This document shows positions 17,674 through 25,894 of a stretch of 64,000 nucleotides of DNA, piece after piece. Numbering within the stretch: position 1 is the stretch's first letter; the number at the start of each line of letters is the position of its first letter. Both the position numbers and the translations under genes were made by a program. Below the pieces are notes generated by a model. That model did not search any database and had not been told where the DNA came from. It saw only the letters and a program-made list of their open reading frames with translations. The stretch covers positions 124,001-188,000 of the forward strand of contig NZ_JAHXNL010000002.1 of NCBI RefSeq assembly GCF_023148685.1. The letters run 5' to 3'. The DNA comes from Georgenia sp. EYE_87 (GTDB lineage: Bacteria; Actinomycetota; Actinomycetes; Actinomycetales; Actinomycetaceae).

Positions 17674-19215
17674 GTGCCCCAGAACACCTCTGCGCCCGCG
17701 ACCGCCTCGTTCGACGCCCTCGGCGTCCCCGGCGTCCTCGTGCGCTCGCTCACCACGCGCGGGATCGACGCGCCGTTCCCGATCCAGACCGCCACGCTGC
17801 CCGACACCCTCGCCGGCCGCGACGTGCTCGGCCGCGGCCGCACCGGCTCGGGCAAGACCCTCGCGTTCGCGCTGCCGCTCGTCGCGCGCCTGGCCGCGCT
17901 CGTGCCCTCCGGCGAGACGATCCCGGGCCGCACGCGCGCCGGGCGTCCCCGCGGCCTCGTGCTTGCGCCCACCCGTGAGCTCGCCAACCAGATCGCCGAC
18001 ACCATCACCCCGCTCGCCACGGCCGCCGGCCTGAGCGTGACCACCATCTTCGGCGGGGTCAGCCAGAACCCGCAGGTCGCGGCGCTGGGCCGCGGCGTCG
18101 ACATCGTCGTCGCCTGCCCCGGCCGCCTCGAGGACCTGATGGGGCAGGGTCACATCCACCTCGACGCCGTCGCCGTCACCATCCTCGACGAGGCCGACCA
18201 CATGGCCGACCTCGGCTTCCTGCCCGGCGTCACCCGCATCCTGCGCGCGACCACCCGGGGCACCCAGCGCCTGCTGTTCTCCGCGACCCTGGACAACGGC
18301 GTCGACAGGCTGGTCGCCCAGTTCCTGGACAACCCGCTGCACCACAGCGTCGACTCGGCCGAGTCGCCCGTCGCGGCCATGGAGCACCACGTGTTCATGG
18401 TGAGCTCCACCGACGCGAAGAACGAGCTGGTGCGCACGCTCGCGTCCGGCACGTCGCGCCGCCTCCTGTTCACCCGGACCAAGCACCAGGCCAAGAAGCT
18501 CGCCCGGCAGCTGACGTCGTCCGGCATCCCGGCCGTCGAGCTGCACGGCAACCTCTCCCAGAACGCCCGCGAGCGCGGGCTGGACGCCTTCTCCTCCGGC
18601 GACGTCAGGGTCATGGTCGCCACCGACATCGCCGCCCGCGGCATCCACGTCGACGACGTCGACCTCGTCGTCCACGTCGACCCGCCGGCCGAGCACAAGG
18701 CCTACCTGCACCGCTCGGGCCGCACGGCGCGCGCGGGCCACGGCGGCGACGTCGTCACCCTGGTGCTGCCCGAGCAGCGGGGCGACTTCCGTACCCTCGC
18801 CCGCGCGGCGAAGATCCGCGTCACGCCCGTGGACGTGACGGCCGACGACCCGCGCGTCGTCAACCTCGTCGGCGCCGTCGCCCCGGCGGTCGACCCGCAG
18901 CGTGCGCACCTCGCGGCCTCGCGCAAGCCGGCGCCGCAGCAGTCCGGTGGCGGAGCCCGCTCCTCGGCCGGCTCCCGTCGCCGTCGTGGCGGTTCCGGTG
19001 CGGCCCACTCCACCTCCACGCCCGGCAGCGGCGCGGCCCGTCCGGCGCGGACTGCCGCTCCCGCCGCCGGGGGAGCGTCGCCGTCCGGGCGCACCCGCAC
19101 CACGGTCAACGGCCGGCCCGTCGGGTCCGCGTCGCCGGCCGGCGCGGGGCGGCCCGGCCGCTCCCGCCGCGCGACCGGCTCCCAGGGCGCCCCGCGGCGC
19201 ACGGGCGGACGCTGA
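17674..19215 (+). CDS. DEAD-box RNA helicase
   Basis: 513 residues from a GTG. Helicase motifs in order: Q motif PFPIQTATLPD, motif I GRTGSGKT, PTRELANQ, LDEADHM, SATL, and in the second RecA domain the ATDIAARGIHVDDVD and HRSGRTARAG motifs. From about residue 410 a Gly/Ser/Arg-rich basic tail follows, expected to bind RNA nonspecifically. Such enzymes help ribosome assembly and mRNA turnover in the cold. The 225-nt gap 17449-17673 holds its promoter/leader; no gene seen there. Confidence 0.93.
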   Translation: MPQNTSAPATASFDALGVPGVLVRSLTTRGIDAPFPIQTATLPDTLAGRDVLGRGRTGSGKTLAFALPLVARLAALVPSGETIPGRTRAGRPRGLVLAPTRELANQIADTITPLATAAGLSVTTIFGGVSQNPQVAALGRGVDIVVACPGRLEDLMGQGHIHLDAVAVTILDEADHMADLGFLPGVTRILRATTRGTQRLLFSATLDNGVDRLVAQFLDNPLHHSVDSAESPVAAMEHHVFMVSSTDAKNELVRTLASGTSRRLLFTRTKHQAKKLARQLTSSGIPAVELHGNLSQNARERGLDAFSSGDVRVMVATDIAARGIHVDDVDLVVHVDPPAEHKAYLHRSGRTARAGHGGDVVTLVLPEQRGDFRTLARAAKIRVTPVDVTADDPRVVNLVGAVAPAVDPQRAHLAASRKPAPQQSGGGARSSAGSRRRRGGSGAAHSTSTPGSGAARPARTAAPAAGGASPSGRTRTTVNGRPVGSASPAGAGRPGRSRRATGSQGAPRRTGGR

Positions 19216-19236
19216 CCTCCGGCACCGTGAACAACT

Positions 19237-19258
19237 TGTGACCCACCTGTGACCCGGT
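19237..19258. promoter_or_regulatory. two 11-nt direct repeats ahead of the GlsB-type gene
   Basis: TGTGACCC occurs twice, exactly one helical turn apart (starts 19237 and 19248). This spacing is typical of sites for OmpR/PhoB-type regulators. It lies about 95 nt before the start codon of the membrane stress protein. Confidence 0.35.
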
Positions 19259-19351
19259 TCGGGATGCGGGCCCAGGTCAGCACTGTCACGCTTCCCTTGT
19301 CAGCAAGACTTCCGTGCCGCCACGCGCGGCCTTGAGAAAGCGAGGCTCACG

Positions 19352-19621
19352 ATGAGCATCATCTGGATCATCATCACAGGAGCCGTCATCGGCGCTCTTG
19401 CGCGGCTGTTCATGAAGGGCGACCAGAACCTGGGCATCCTCTGGACCATCATTCTCGGAGCCGCCGGTGCCGCCGTCGGCTACCTGCTCACCGACGCCTT
19501 CGGATGGGCCGAGACGGGCGGCGGCGACTGGATCCGCTGGATCGTCTCGATCCTGCTCGCGATCCTGTTCATCTCGATCTACCTGGGCGCCACCCGCGGC
19601 CGTCGCACCGCGCGACGCTGA
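19352..19621 (+). CDS. GlsB/YeaQ/YmgE family stress-response membrane protein
   Basis: 89 residues with three hydrophobic segments (IIWIIITGAVIGALARLF, ILWTIILGAAGAAVGYLL and WIVSILLAILFISIYLGA) and a basic end. The Gly-rich ARLFMKG loop and GxxGAxxGY pattern fit the family ('transglycosylase-associated'). These small inner-membrane proteins rise under osmotic or acid stress; their mechanism is unknown. Single gene with its own terminator. Confidence 0.9.
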   Translation: MSIIWIIITGAVIGALARLFMKGDQNLGILWTIILGAAGAAVGYLLTDAFGWAETGGGDWIRWIVSILLAILFISIYLGATRGRRTARR

Positions 19622-19635
19622 CGCACGCCGCTCTC

Positions 19636-19676
19636 GGGACCGGTCGCACCATGGGTGCGGCCGGTCCCTTTCTCTG
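19636..19676 (+). terminator. intrinsic terminator after the GlsB-type gene
   Basis: A 15-bp stem with one G-U pair (19636-19650 with 19654-19668), a 3-nt loop and a following TTTCTCT. It may also serve the kinase gene that ends from the other side at 19768. Confidence 0.8.
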
Positions 19677-19767
19677 TCCAGTTCGCCCGTCCCGAGTCGG
19701 CGCGCTCCCTGGAGCGGCCCGGTGGAGCCGCCTGCGGCCGCGGCGGGCGGGCGGGACGTGGCGGGCG

Positions 19768-21210
19768 TCAGCGCGGCGCGGAGCCGTGCCGGAGGTCGGG
19801 TGCGGGCTCGTGCCGGGCGTCGGGAGCCGCCTCGTGCGGGACGTCGAGCGCCGGCTCGTCGGCCTCGGGCTCGAGCGGCAGGCGAAGCTCGAAGACGGTC
19901 CCGGCGGGACCGGTCTCGTCGGCGACCACCAGACTGCCGCCGTGCGCCTGCGCGATGGCCCGGCTGATGGCGAGCCCGAGACCCGTGCCGCCGTGGTCGC
20001 GACCGCGGGCCTCGTCGAGCCGGGTGAAACGGTCGAAGATCCGTTCGCGGTCGGCGGCCGGGATGCCCGCCCCGTCGTCCTGGACGGCGACGACGGCGTT
20101 CTGTCCTTCGCGACGCAGCGCGAGAGAGACGGTGCTACGAGCGTGGCGGCGGGCGTTGTCGGTGAGGTTCCGCAGGATGCGGGCGATCTGCGCCTCGTCG
20201 CCCAGAATGCGCAGGGCGGGCAGCTGCGAGACCTCCACCGCGAGCGGGGACGCCGTCCGGCGGAGCCACTGCGCCTCCGCGTGGACGACGTCGTCGAGGT
20301 CGATCTCCCGCGCGACGCGCGGCGCACGACCGTCGAGGCGCGCCAGGAGCAGCAGATCGTCGACCAGCCGCGCCATCCGCGTCTGCTCCGCCTGGAGCGC
20401 CGAGGCGGTCTCCTGCCACAGCGACGGGTCGTCGCGCGCCCTGGCCACCTCGAGCATCGCCTGCATGTTGGCCAGCGGACTGCGAAGCTCGTGCGAGGCG
20501 TCGGAGACGAAGTGCCGGCGACGCTCGGTGGAGGCCTCGATCCGCGCCAGCATCGAGTTCATCGTCTCCGCGAGCCGGTGGATCTCGTCGCGCGCCGGCG
20601 GCAGCGGGACCCGCTGCGAGAGGTCGCCCGCGCCGATGGTTGCCGCCTTGTGACGGATCTCCTCGACGGGCGCCAGCGCCCGGCCCACGCTCAGCCAGGT
20701 GACGAGCCCCGTCAGGGCGAGGACCGCGGGGAAGATCGCGACGATCAGCCGGCTCGCGTCCTCGACCGCCCGTTCGACGGCGACCAGGGACTGCGCGACC
20801 ACCACCGTCCGCTCGGCCCCGGCGGGCATGGCGAACACGCGGTAGGGGCGGGCGAACGGCGCGCCCGGCGGGAGCGTCCGGGTCCGGACCGTGGGCTCGT
20901 CGGTCGGGCGGGCCATGGGAGCGGTCTCCACCAGGCCGTCACTCGCGGCGAGGACCCGGCCCTCCGAGTCGAGCACCTGCACGAAGCTCCCGCCGTACGG
21001 CAGGGCGGGCACGTGCGGGGCGCCCGTGGTGTCGTCCTGCAGGACGATGATGTCCAGGGCGCGGTCCTGGGCGGAGGCGTCCACGCCGTCCACGAGCTCG
21101 CGGCGCAGCAGCAGGACCACGGCCACACCCGCCAGGGCGAGGATGACGGCCACGACGGCGGTGGCGTCCAGGGTGGTCGTCGCTCGGACCCCCAGCCGGC
21201 CGCCTCTCAT
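19768..21210 (-). CDS. sensor histidine kinase (two-component system)
   Basis: 480 residues. Two membrane helices (about 15-36 and 155-175) flank a roughly 120-residue extracytoplasmic sensor. Then come a HAMP domain (RALAPVEEIRHKAATIGAGDL), the dimerisation/phosphoacceptor box with His240 in SDASHELRSPL, and an ATPase domain with NLTDNARRHA (N box), DDGAGIP (G1), FDRF and GGTGLGLAI (G2). The tail after 450 repeats 'PDARHEPAPDLRH'. The start overlaps the response regulator stop by four bases (ATGA), so the pair is one operon. The signal is unknown. Confidence 0.92.
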   Translation of the reverse strand: MRGGRLGVRATTTLDATAVVAVILALAGVAVVLLLRRELVDGVDASAQDRALDIIVLQDDTTGAPHVPALPYGGSFVQVLDSEGRVLAASDGLVETAPMARPTDEPTVRTRTLPPGAPFARPYRVFAMPAGAERTVVVAQSLVAVERAVEDASRLIVAIFPAVLALTGLVTWLSVGRALAPVEEIRHKAATIGAGDLSQRVPLPPARDEIHRLAETMNSMLARIEASTERRRHFVSDASHELRSPLANMQAMLEVARARDDPSLWQETASALQAEQTRMARLVDDLLLLARLDGRAPRVAREIDLDDVVHAEAQWLRRTASPLAVEVSQLPALRILGDEAQIARILRNLTDNARRHARSTVSLALRREGQNAVVAVQDDGAGIPAADRERIFDRFTRLDEARGRDHGGTGLGLAISRAIAQAHGGSLVVADETGPAGTVFELRLPLEPEADEPALDVPHEAAPDARHEPAPDLRHGSAPR

Positions 21211-21881
21211 GCGCGCCTCCCGCTGAGGCGGTACCCCATTCCGCGGACGGTGCTGATGGTGACCCCGGGAGTCGGCTCGAGCTTGCGGCGCAGGCGCCCG
21301 ATGTAGACCTCGACGACGTTCGGTCCGCCGTCGAACGCCTGGTCCCAGACGTGATCGAGGATCTCCTGCTTGCTCACCACCCGCTCGGCCCGGTGCGTGA
21401 GGTAGGTCAGCAGTGCCAGCTCCCTGGCGGTCAGGTGCAGCTCCGTCTCACCCGCCCAGGCCCGCTGCTGGGCCGGGTCGACGCGGAGCGGGCCGACGGC
21501 GAGCGGCGGGCCGTCACCGATGGAGGCGCGGCGGGTCAGAGCCCGGAGCCGGGCGGAGAGGACGACCGGGGAGAACGGCTTGGACATGAAGTCGTCCCCG
21601 CCGATGTCGAGCGCGTCCGCCTCGTCGTACTCACCGTTCTTCGCGGTCAGGAACAGCACCGGGGTCCGGTCGCCGCGCACGCGCATGCGCCGGCACACGT
21701 CGTAGCCCGACATGCCCGGGAGCATGATGTCGAGGACCACGGCGTCGAAGTCCTGCTCCCGCGTCTGCCACTCGCCGTCGATGCCGTCCTCCGCCAGGAC
21801 CACGGTGAACCCCTCGGACTCGAGGGTCCGTCGGATCGCCGTCGCCAACGGCCGTTCGTCTTCCACCACCAGGATCCGCAC
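21207..21881 (-). CDS. OmpR/PhoB-type response regulator
   Basis: 224 residues. Receiver domain with acidic pocket ED (residues 8-9), phosphoacceptor Asp51 in VVLDIMLPG, conserved Thr/Lys in FLTAKNG and SKPFSP; then a winged-helix domain with LTARELALLTYL, QEILDHVWDQ and VEVYIGRLRRKL. The start VRILVVEDE at 21881 follows a GGGGAGA site and is the usual family start; ATGs at 21902 and 21899 are possible. It is the partner of the kinase encoded directly downstream. Targets unknown; the exported repeat protein gene just upstream is the nearest candidate. Confidence 0.92.
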   Translation of the reverse strand: MRILVVEDERPLATAIRRTLESEGFTVVLAEDGIDGEWQTREQDFDAVVLDIMLPGMSGYDVCRRMRVRGDRTPVLFLTAKNGEYDEADALDIGGDDFMSKPFSPVVLSARLRALTRRASIGDGPPLAVGPLRVDPAQQRAWAGETELHLTARELALLTYLTHRAERVVSKQEILDHVWDQAFDGGPNVVEVYIGRLRRKLEPTPGVTISTVRGMGYRLSGRRA

Positions 21882-21930
21882 CCCGTCTCCCCACGTCATC
21901 ATGGGTCCGACGCCGCCAGGCTACGCGCGC

Positions 21931-21965
21931 GCAGGGGGCAGCCGGGAGTGCCGGCTGCCCCCTGC
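21931..21965 (-). terminator. hairpin between the exported-protein gene and the two-component operon
   Basis: A perfect 15-bp stem (21931-21945 with 21951-21965) and a 5-nt loop lie after the exported-protein gene in its direction of transcription. It probably ends that transcript, so the response regulator needs its own promoter close by. Confidence 0.6.
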
Positions 21966-22112
21966 AGGGGTGCGGGGTGACCCCCACGCGCCGGAAGGGC
22001 GAACGTGGGGGGCCTCGGGTGCCGTCGCCGGGAGGACTCGCCGCCGAGCCCGGGTGACGGCGGGGGGAGGGGCGGAGCTACGTCGAGCTACGTCGCCCGG
22101 AAGCGACCTCTG

Positions 22113-22616
22113 CTACTTGCGGTGGTCCCAGTCGTGGTCGCGGTCGCGCTTCTTGTCGTCGTCCTTCTTGTCGTGGTCGCGGTCGTGGTCGCGCTTCTTG
22201 TCGTCGTCCTTCTTGTCGTCGTCCTTCTTGTCGTGGTCGCGGTCGTGGTCGCGCTTCTTGTCGTCGTCCTTCTTGTCGTGGTCGCGGTCGTGGTCGCGGT
22301 CACGGTGATCCCGGTCGCGGTGGTCGCGGTCGTAGTTCTTGTTGCGCACGACGCGGTCGCACTCGTCCTTGAACTCCTTGAGCACGCCCTTGAACGTGCG
22401 GCTCTTCTCGTGGTGACGCCCGTCGTCGTCGGTCCACCTCACGTGCCAGTAACCGTTCGCGCGGTAGAAGTTCACGTTCCAACAGACGTTGTAGTTGTCG
22501 TGGTAGCCGTGGGCAGGAACGATCGTGGGGGTGGCGGCGACGGCGGTGCCTGCGCCGCCCAGCACCGCGAGGCCGATGGCGGCCGAGGCGATGCCGGAGA
22601 TGAGCTTGTGGGACAT
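22113..22616 (-). CDS. exported protein with repetitive Asp/His/Lys/Arg tail, unknown function
   Basis: 167 residues. A signal peptide (MSHKLISGIASAAIGLAVLG, cut near AVAA-TP) precedes a roughly 65-residue folded part with two cysteines (NVCWNVNFYRANGYWHVRW and FKDECDRVVRN), probably disulphide-bonded outside the cell. The last 75 residues are almost only D, H, R and K, built from a 15-residue unit RDHDRDHDKKDDDKK used three times with one extra DDDKK. The start at 22616 has GGAGGGAA ahead of it. I do not recognise the family. The tail might bind metal ions or cell-wall polymers (inference). It lies upstream of, and in the same direction as, a two-component operon. Confidence 0.8.
   Translation of the reverse strand: MSHKLISGIASAAIGLAVLGGAGTAVAATPTIVPAHGYHDNYNVCWNVNFYRANGYWHVRWTDDDGRHHEKSRTFKGVLKEFKDECDRVVRNKNYDRDHRDRDHRDRDHDRDHDKKDDDKKRDHDRDHDKKDDDKKDDDKKRDHDRDHDKKDDDKKRDRDHDWDHRK
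22146..22295. repeat. in-frame tandem repeats (45-nt unit with 15-nt subunit)
   Basis: Copies beginning GCGCTTCTTG start at 22146, 22191 and 22251. Spacings are 45 and 60 nt, the second gap holding one extra copy of the 15-mer TCGTCGTCCTTCTTG. All spacings are multiples of three, so copy changes lengthen or shorten the charged tail without breaking the frame. Confidence 0.9.
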
Positions 22617-22743
22617 GGCAGTTCCCTCCAGTGGTTGCGTCATTGCAGCGCCCACTGTGCTGAGGGAAGCCTGAACGGAACCTGAACCCACCTGTCGGCC
22701 CGCTCAGGGAGGAAATCCCCGGGGGCGGCGGAGTGACCGTCGG

Positions 22744-22816
22744 TGGGCCCCGTGGGGATCGAACCCACAACCCGCGGATTAAAAGTCCGCTGCTCTGCCG
22801 ATTGAGCTAGAGGCCC
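22744..22816 (-). tRNA. tRNA-Lys (TTT)
   Basis: 73 nt on the minus strand. GGGCCTC pairs with GGGGCCC (one T-G pair), the D arm is AGCTCAATCGGCAGAGC, and the anticodon stem-loop GCGGA-CTTTTAA-TCCGC gives TTT. The T arm is GTGGGTTCGATCCCCAC. CCA not encoded. TAACGT at 22862-22867 (minus strand) is a possible -10. Confidence 0.95.
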
Positions 22817-23006
22817 CGGGGGCGCGGCCCCGGCCGCCCGACGAGGGGGCGACGGAGGGACACGTTACCGGCAGACCCACCGCCGCCGGAGCCGCGGCGC
22901 CGCGTCCCGGACTGCACGGTGGCGCGCCACGCGGGTAGCGTCGGGGGACGAGCCGGCCGGTAGTCGCCGCCGGGACCACGCCCCGCGAGGGGGAGGGAGC
23001 AGGGTA

Positions 23007-23639
23007 ATGAGCGAACGACGTTTCCGCAGGCCGGCGATGCTCGACCCGGCCCAGGCCGAGCTCATCGAGGGCGACGAGGACCCGGCACTCAGGTCCGAGG
23101 TAGCCCACACCTCCGCCCAGGCGCTCGTGCGCGGCGGGCGGGAGGGAGCCGAGGACGCCGAGCTCGTCCGGCGCCTCGTCCAGCTCGTCGACACCGAGGG
23201 GCTCGACGCCATCGCCGCGCTGTGGTCGCGGAGCCCGCACACCACCCTGCCAGGGACGCTCTGGCGCCTGTACCTCCTGCGCGAGTGGGTCCGCCGCGAC
23301 CCCACGGCGGTCGCGGACCGTTATCGCCTCGGCCTCGAGCGCGCGGAGGTCGCCGGGGCCGTCGCCGGGGTGGCCGAGCCGCCGGGCCCCGACGAGGTCA
23401 CCGACGTCTGCGACAAGGTCCTCTCCGGTCTCTACGACGGCGACCTCGCCGTCGCCCTGGAGCGGGCCGCCGCGTTCCTGCGCGTCCTGGCGACGGGCTC
23501 GGCCATGCACGCCGACTGGATCGAGGAGGACGACGACGATCTCGCCTTCCGCGTGACGCGTCGCGCCGGCGCGCTCCTCACGACGGCGGAGGAGTTCGAG
23601 GAGGCGGCGGGCCTCTGCCGGGCGGGCCGCCTCGACTGA
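23007..23639 (+). CDS. conserved actinobacterial protein of unknown function
   Basis: 210 residues, alpha-helical, no signal peptide or membrane segment. Notable stretches are RRPAMLDPAQAELIEGDEDP at the start, TTLPGTLWRLYLLREWVRRDP in the middle, and MHADWIEEDDDDLAFRVTRRAGALLTTAEEFEEAA near the end, with an acidic cluster before a helix. A GAGGGAGGGAG site precedes the ATG. I have the impression that close relatives exist in Micrococcales, but no function is known to me and no catalytic motif is visible. It is followed 77 bp later by the acyl-CoA dehydrogenase gene on the same strand. Confidence 0.8.
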   Translation: MSERRFRRPAMLDPAQAELIEGDEDPALRSEVAHTSAQALVRGGREGAEDAELVRRLVQLVDTEGLDAIAALWSRSPHTTLPGTLWRLYLLREWVRRDPTAVADRYRLGLERAEVAGAVAGVAEPPGPDEVTDVCDKVLSGLYDGDLAVALERAAAFLRVLATGSAMHADWIEEDDDDLAFRVTRRAGALLTTAEEFEEAAGLCRAGRLD

Positions 23640-23680
23640 TCCTGTGCCGAAAGTCCTTGCCTCGCCACGCTGATAGGTGA

Positions 23681-23691
23681 TACTGCCAGTA
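23681..23691. promoter_or_regulatory. small palindrome upstream of acyl-CoA dehydrogenase gene
   Basis: TACTGCCAGTA is a perfect palindrome around its central base, 25 nt before the start codon. It could be the core of an operator for a TetR- or GntR-type fatty acid regulator, but it is short and occurs once here. Confidence 0.3.
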
Positions 23692-23716
23692 CCGGCAACG
23701 ACGGCGGGAGGCAGAC

Positions 23717-25708
23717 ATGACTGCGACCAGGCAGTCCGACGACGTACGCGCGTCCGGGACCCACAAGGTCAGCGAGCGCGAGGCACGACAGGTGGCCGAG
23801 GCCGCCAGGGAGAGCAGGTGGACGCAGCCCTCCTTCGCCAAGGAGCTCTACCTCGGGCGGTTCCGGCCCGATCTCATCACCCCCCATCCCCGGCCCGAGC
23901 CCGAGCTCGCGGTCCGCGGGGACGCCTACCTGGCGCGGCTCACGGAGTTCCTGCGGACGGTGGACGCCCGGGCGATCGAGCGCGACGCCCGGATCCCGGA
24001 CGAGGTGGTCGCCGGGCTCGCGCGCATCGGCACGTTCGGGATCAAGATCCCCACCGAGTACGGCGGCCTGGGGCTGGGCCAGGTGCACTACAACCGGGCC
24101 CTCGTGCTCATCGGCACGGTCAACCCCGCCCTCGGTGCCCTGATCTCGGCGCACCAGTCGATCGGCGTGCCCGAGCCGGTCAAGCAGTTCGGCACGGCGG
24201 AGCAGAAGCGCGCCTACCTGCCGCGCTGCGCCGCCGGCGCCATCTCGGCCTTCCTGCTCACCGAGCCGGACGTCGGCTCCGACCCCGCGCGCCTGCACAC
24301 CACCGCCACGCCCACGGATGACGGCGACTTCGTCCTCGACGGTGTGAAGCTGTGGTCCACCAACGGCGTGGTCGCCGAGCTCCTGGTGGTCATGGCACGG
24401 GTCCCCGCGTCCGAGGGGCACCGTGGCGGCATCACCGCGTTCGTTGTCGAGGCGGACTCGCCCGGCATCACCGTCGAGCGCCGCAACGCGTTCATGGGCC
24501 TGCGCGGCCTGGAGAACGGGGTCACCCGGTTCGACGGGGTGCGGGTGCCCGCCGCGAACGTCCTCGGGCGGGAGGGGCAGGGTCTGAAGATCGCCCTGAC
24601 CACCCTCAACACCGGGCGGCTGTCGATCCCCGCGCTGTGCGTCGGCGCCTCGAAGTGGTCGCTGAAGATCGCCCGGGAGTGGGCCGGCGAGCGGGTCCAG
24701 TGGGGGAGGCCGGTCGGACGGCACGCCGCCGTCGCCCACAAGATCGCCTTCATGGCGACGGCGACGTACGCCCAGGAGGCCGTCGTCGAGCTCGCTGGGC
24801 ACCTGGCGGACGCCGGCCGCACCGACATCCGGATCGAGGCGGCCCTCGCCAAGCTCTTCGCGTCCGAGCGGGCGTGGCAGGTGGCGGACGAGCTCGTCCA
24901 GATCCGTGGCGGCCGCGGCTACGAGACGGCCGACTCCCTCGCCGCCCGCGGCGAGCGGGCGGTCCCGGTGGAGCAGGTCCTGCGCGACCTGCGCATCAAC
25001 CGCATCTTCGAGGGCTCGTCGGAGATCATGCACCTGCTCATCGCGCGCGAGGCGGTCGACGCCCACCTCGCCGTCGCGGGGGACATCATCGATCCCGATG
25101 TCGACCTCGCCGGCAAGGCGAGGGCGGCCGGCCGCGCCGGTGCCTTCTACGCGACGTGGCTGCCGCAGCTGCTCACCGGACCGGGGATGGTGCCGACCTC
25201 CTACGCGGAGTACGGACCCCTCGCCACCCACCTGCGGTTCGTCGAGCGCAGCTCGCGGAAGCTGGCCCGTGCCACCTTCTACGGCATGGCCCGCTGGCAG
25301 GGCGGGCTCGAGCAGCGTCAGGGCTTCCTCGGGCGTGTGGTCGACATCGGGGCGGAGCTCTTCGCGATGGCGGCGATGTGCGTCCGCGCCCAGATGCAGC
25401 TGGAGGACGACGACGCCGCCACCGGCCGGGCCGCCGTGCGGCTCGCCAACGCCGCGTGCCGTCGCTCGCGTCTGACGGTCGAGCGTCTCTTCGACGCGCT
25501 GTGGACGAACACCGACGACGCCGACGAGGTGCTGGCGAAGGAGGTGCTCGACGGCGAGCACCTCTGGGCCGAGGCGGGCATCGTCGACCTCTCCGAGGGG
25601 ACCGGCCCGTGGATCGCCGACGCGACGCCGGGGCCCGCCCGCGCGGCTGACGTCTCCCGCCGCATGCTGCCCACCACCAGGGAGGCGAGCGTCCCGGGCA
25701 AGCCCTGA
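23717..25708 (+). CDS. acyl-CoA dehydrogenase (long, very-long-chain type)
   Basis: 663 residues. An N-terminal extension (about 1-80) precedes the standard fold: GTFGIKIPTEYGGLGLGQVHYN, the FAD-binding FLLTEPDVGSDPA and LDGVKLWSTNG, then ERVQWGRPVG and QIRGGRGYE. RINRIFEGSSEIMHLLIA (about 427-443) carries the Glu expected to be the catalytic base. A C-terminal domain of about 200 residues follows, as in VLCAD/ACAD9-like enzymes, which are longer than the usual 380 residues. It would catalyse the first oxidation of fatty acyl-CoA breakdown. GGGAGG ribosome site before the ATG. No partner beta-oxidation genes are adjacent. Confidence 0.92.
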   Translation: MTATRQSDDVRASGTHKVSEREARQVAEAARESRWTQPSFAKELYLGRFRPDLITPHPRPEPELAVRGDAYLARLTEFLRTVDARAIERDARIPDEVVAGLARIGTFGIKIPTEYGGLGLGQVHYNRALVLIGTVNPALGALISAHQSIGVPEPVKQFGTAEQKRAYLPRCAAGAISAFLLTEPDVGSDPARLHTTATPTDDGDFVLDGVKLWSTNGVVAELLVVMARVPASEGHRGGITAFVVEADSPGITVERRNAFMGLRGLENGVTRFDGVRVPAANVLGREGQGLKIALTTLNTGRLSIPALCVGASKWSLKIAREWAGERVQWGRPVGRHAAVAHKIAFMATATYAQEAVVELAGHLADAGRTDIRIEAALAKLFASERAWQVADELVQIRGGRGYETADSLAARGERAVPVEQVLRDLRINRIFEGSSEIMHLLIAREAVDAHLAVAGDIIDPDVDLAGKARAAGRAGAFYATWLPQLLTGPGMVPTSYAEYGPLATHLRFVERSSRKLARATFYGMARWQGGLEQRQGFLGRVVDIGAELFAMAAMCVRAQMQLEDDDAATGRAAVRLANAACRRSRLTVERLFDALWTNTDDADEVLAKEVLDGEHLWAEAGIVDLSEGTGPWIADATPGPARAADVSRRMLPTTREASVPGKP

Positions 25709-25755
25709 CGCTCCTCCACCGGGAGCGCTCACCCCCGTGCGCCCCTGCCGGCGGT

Positions 25756-25821
25756 GAGCAAGAGGTTCTGTGCCGAGAAAGCGTGTTTCAACGTTCTTGC
25801 TCGGCACGGGACCTCTTGCTC
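25756..25821. repeat. long imperfect inverted repeat between fad-type gene and mshD
   Basis: Two 22-nt arms (25756-25777 and 25800-25821) pair with only two mismatches around a 22-nt loop that is more A+T-rich than its surroundings. Location after the dehydrogenase gene fits a terminator; the length and loop composition also fit a dispersed palindromic element. Confidence 0.7.
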
Positions 25822-25894
25822 GGCGGAGCGGGCCTCGGCAGGCGGACGCGGACGAGCACGGCGGGCTCGATCCGGACGCGCGAAGATGGAGCGC

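Noticed and set aside
19768-21881. The two-component system as PhoR-PhoP, which would explain the PHO boxes
   Set aside because: The regulator sequence does not look like actinobacterial PhoP, and phoU is not adjacent. The true pair probably lies outside the window.
22130-22310. Regular repeats that might be a CRISPR array
   Set aside because: The units are contiguous without spacers and are in-frame codons of the exported protein tail.
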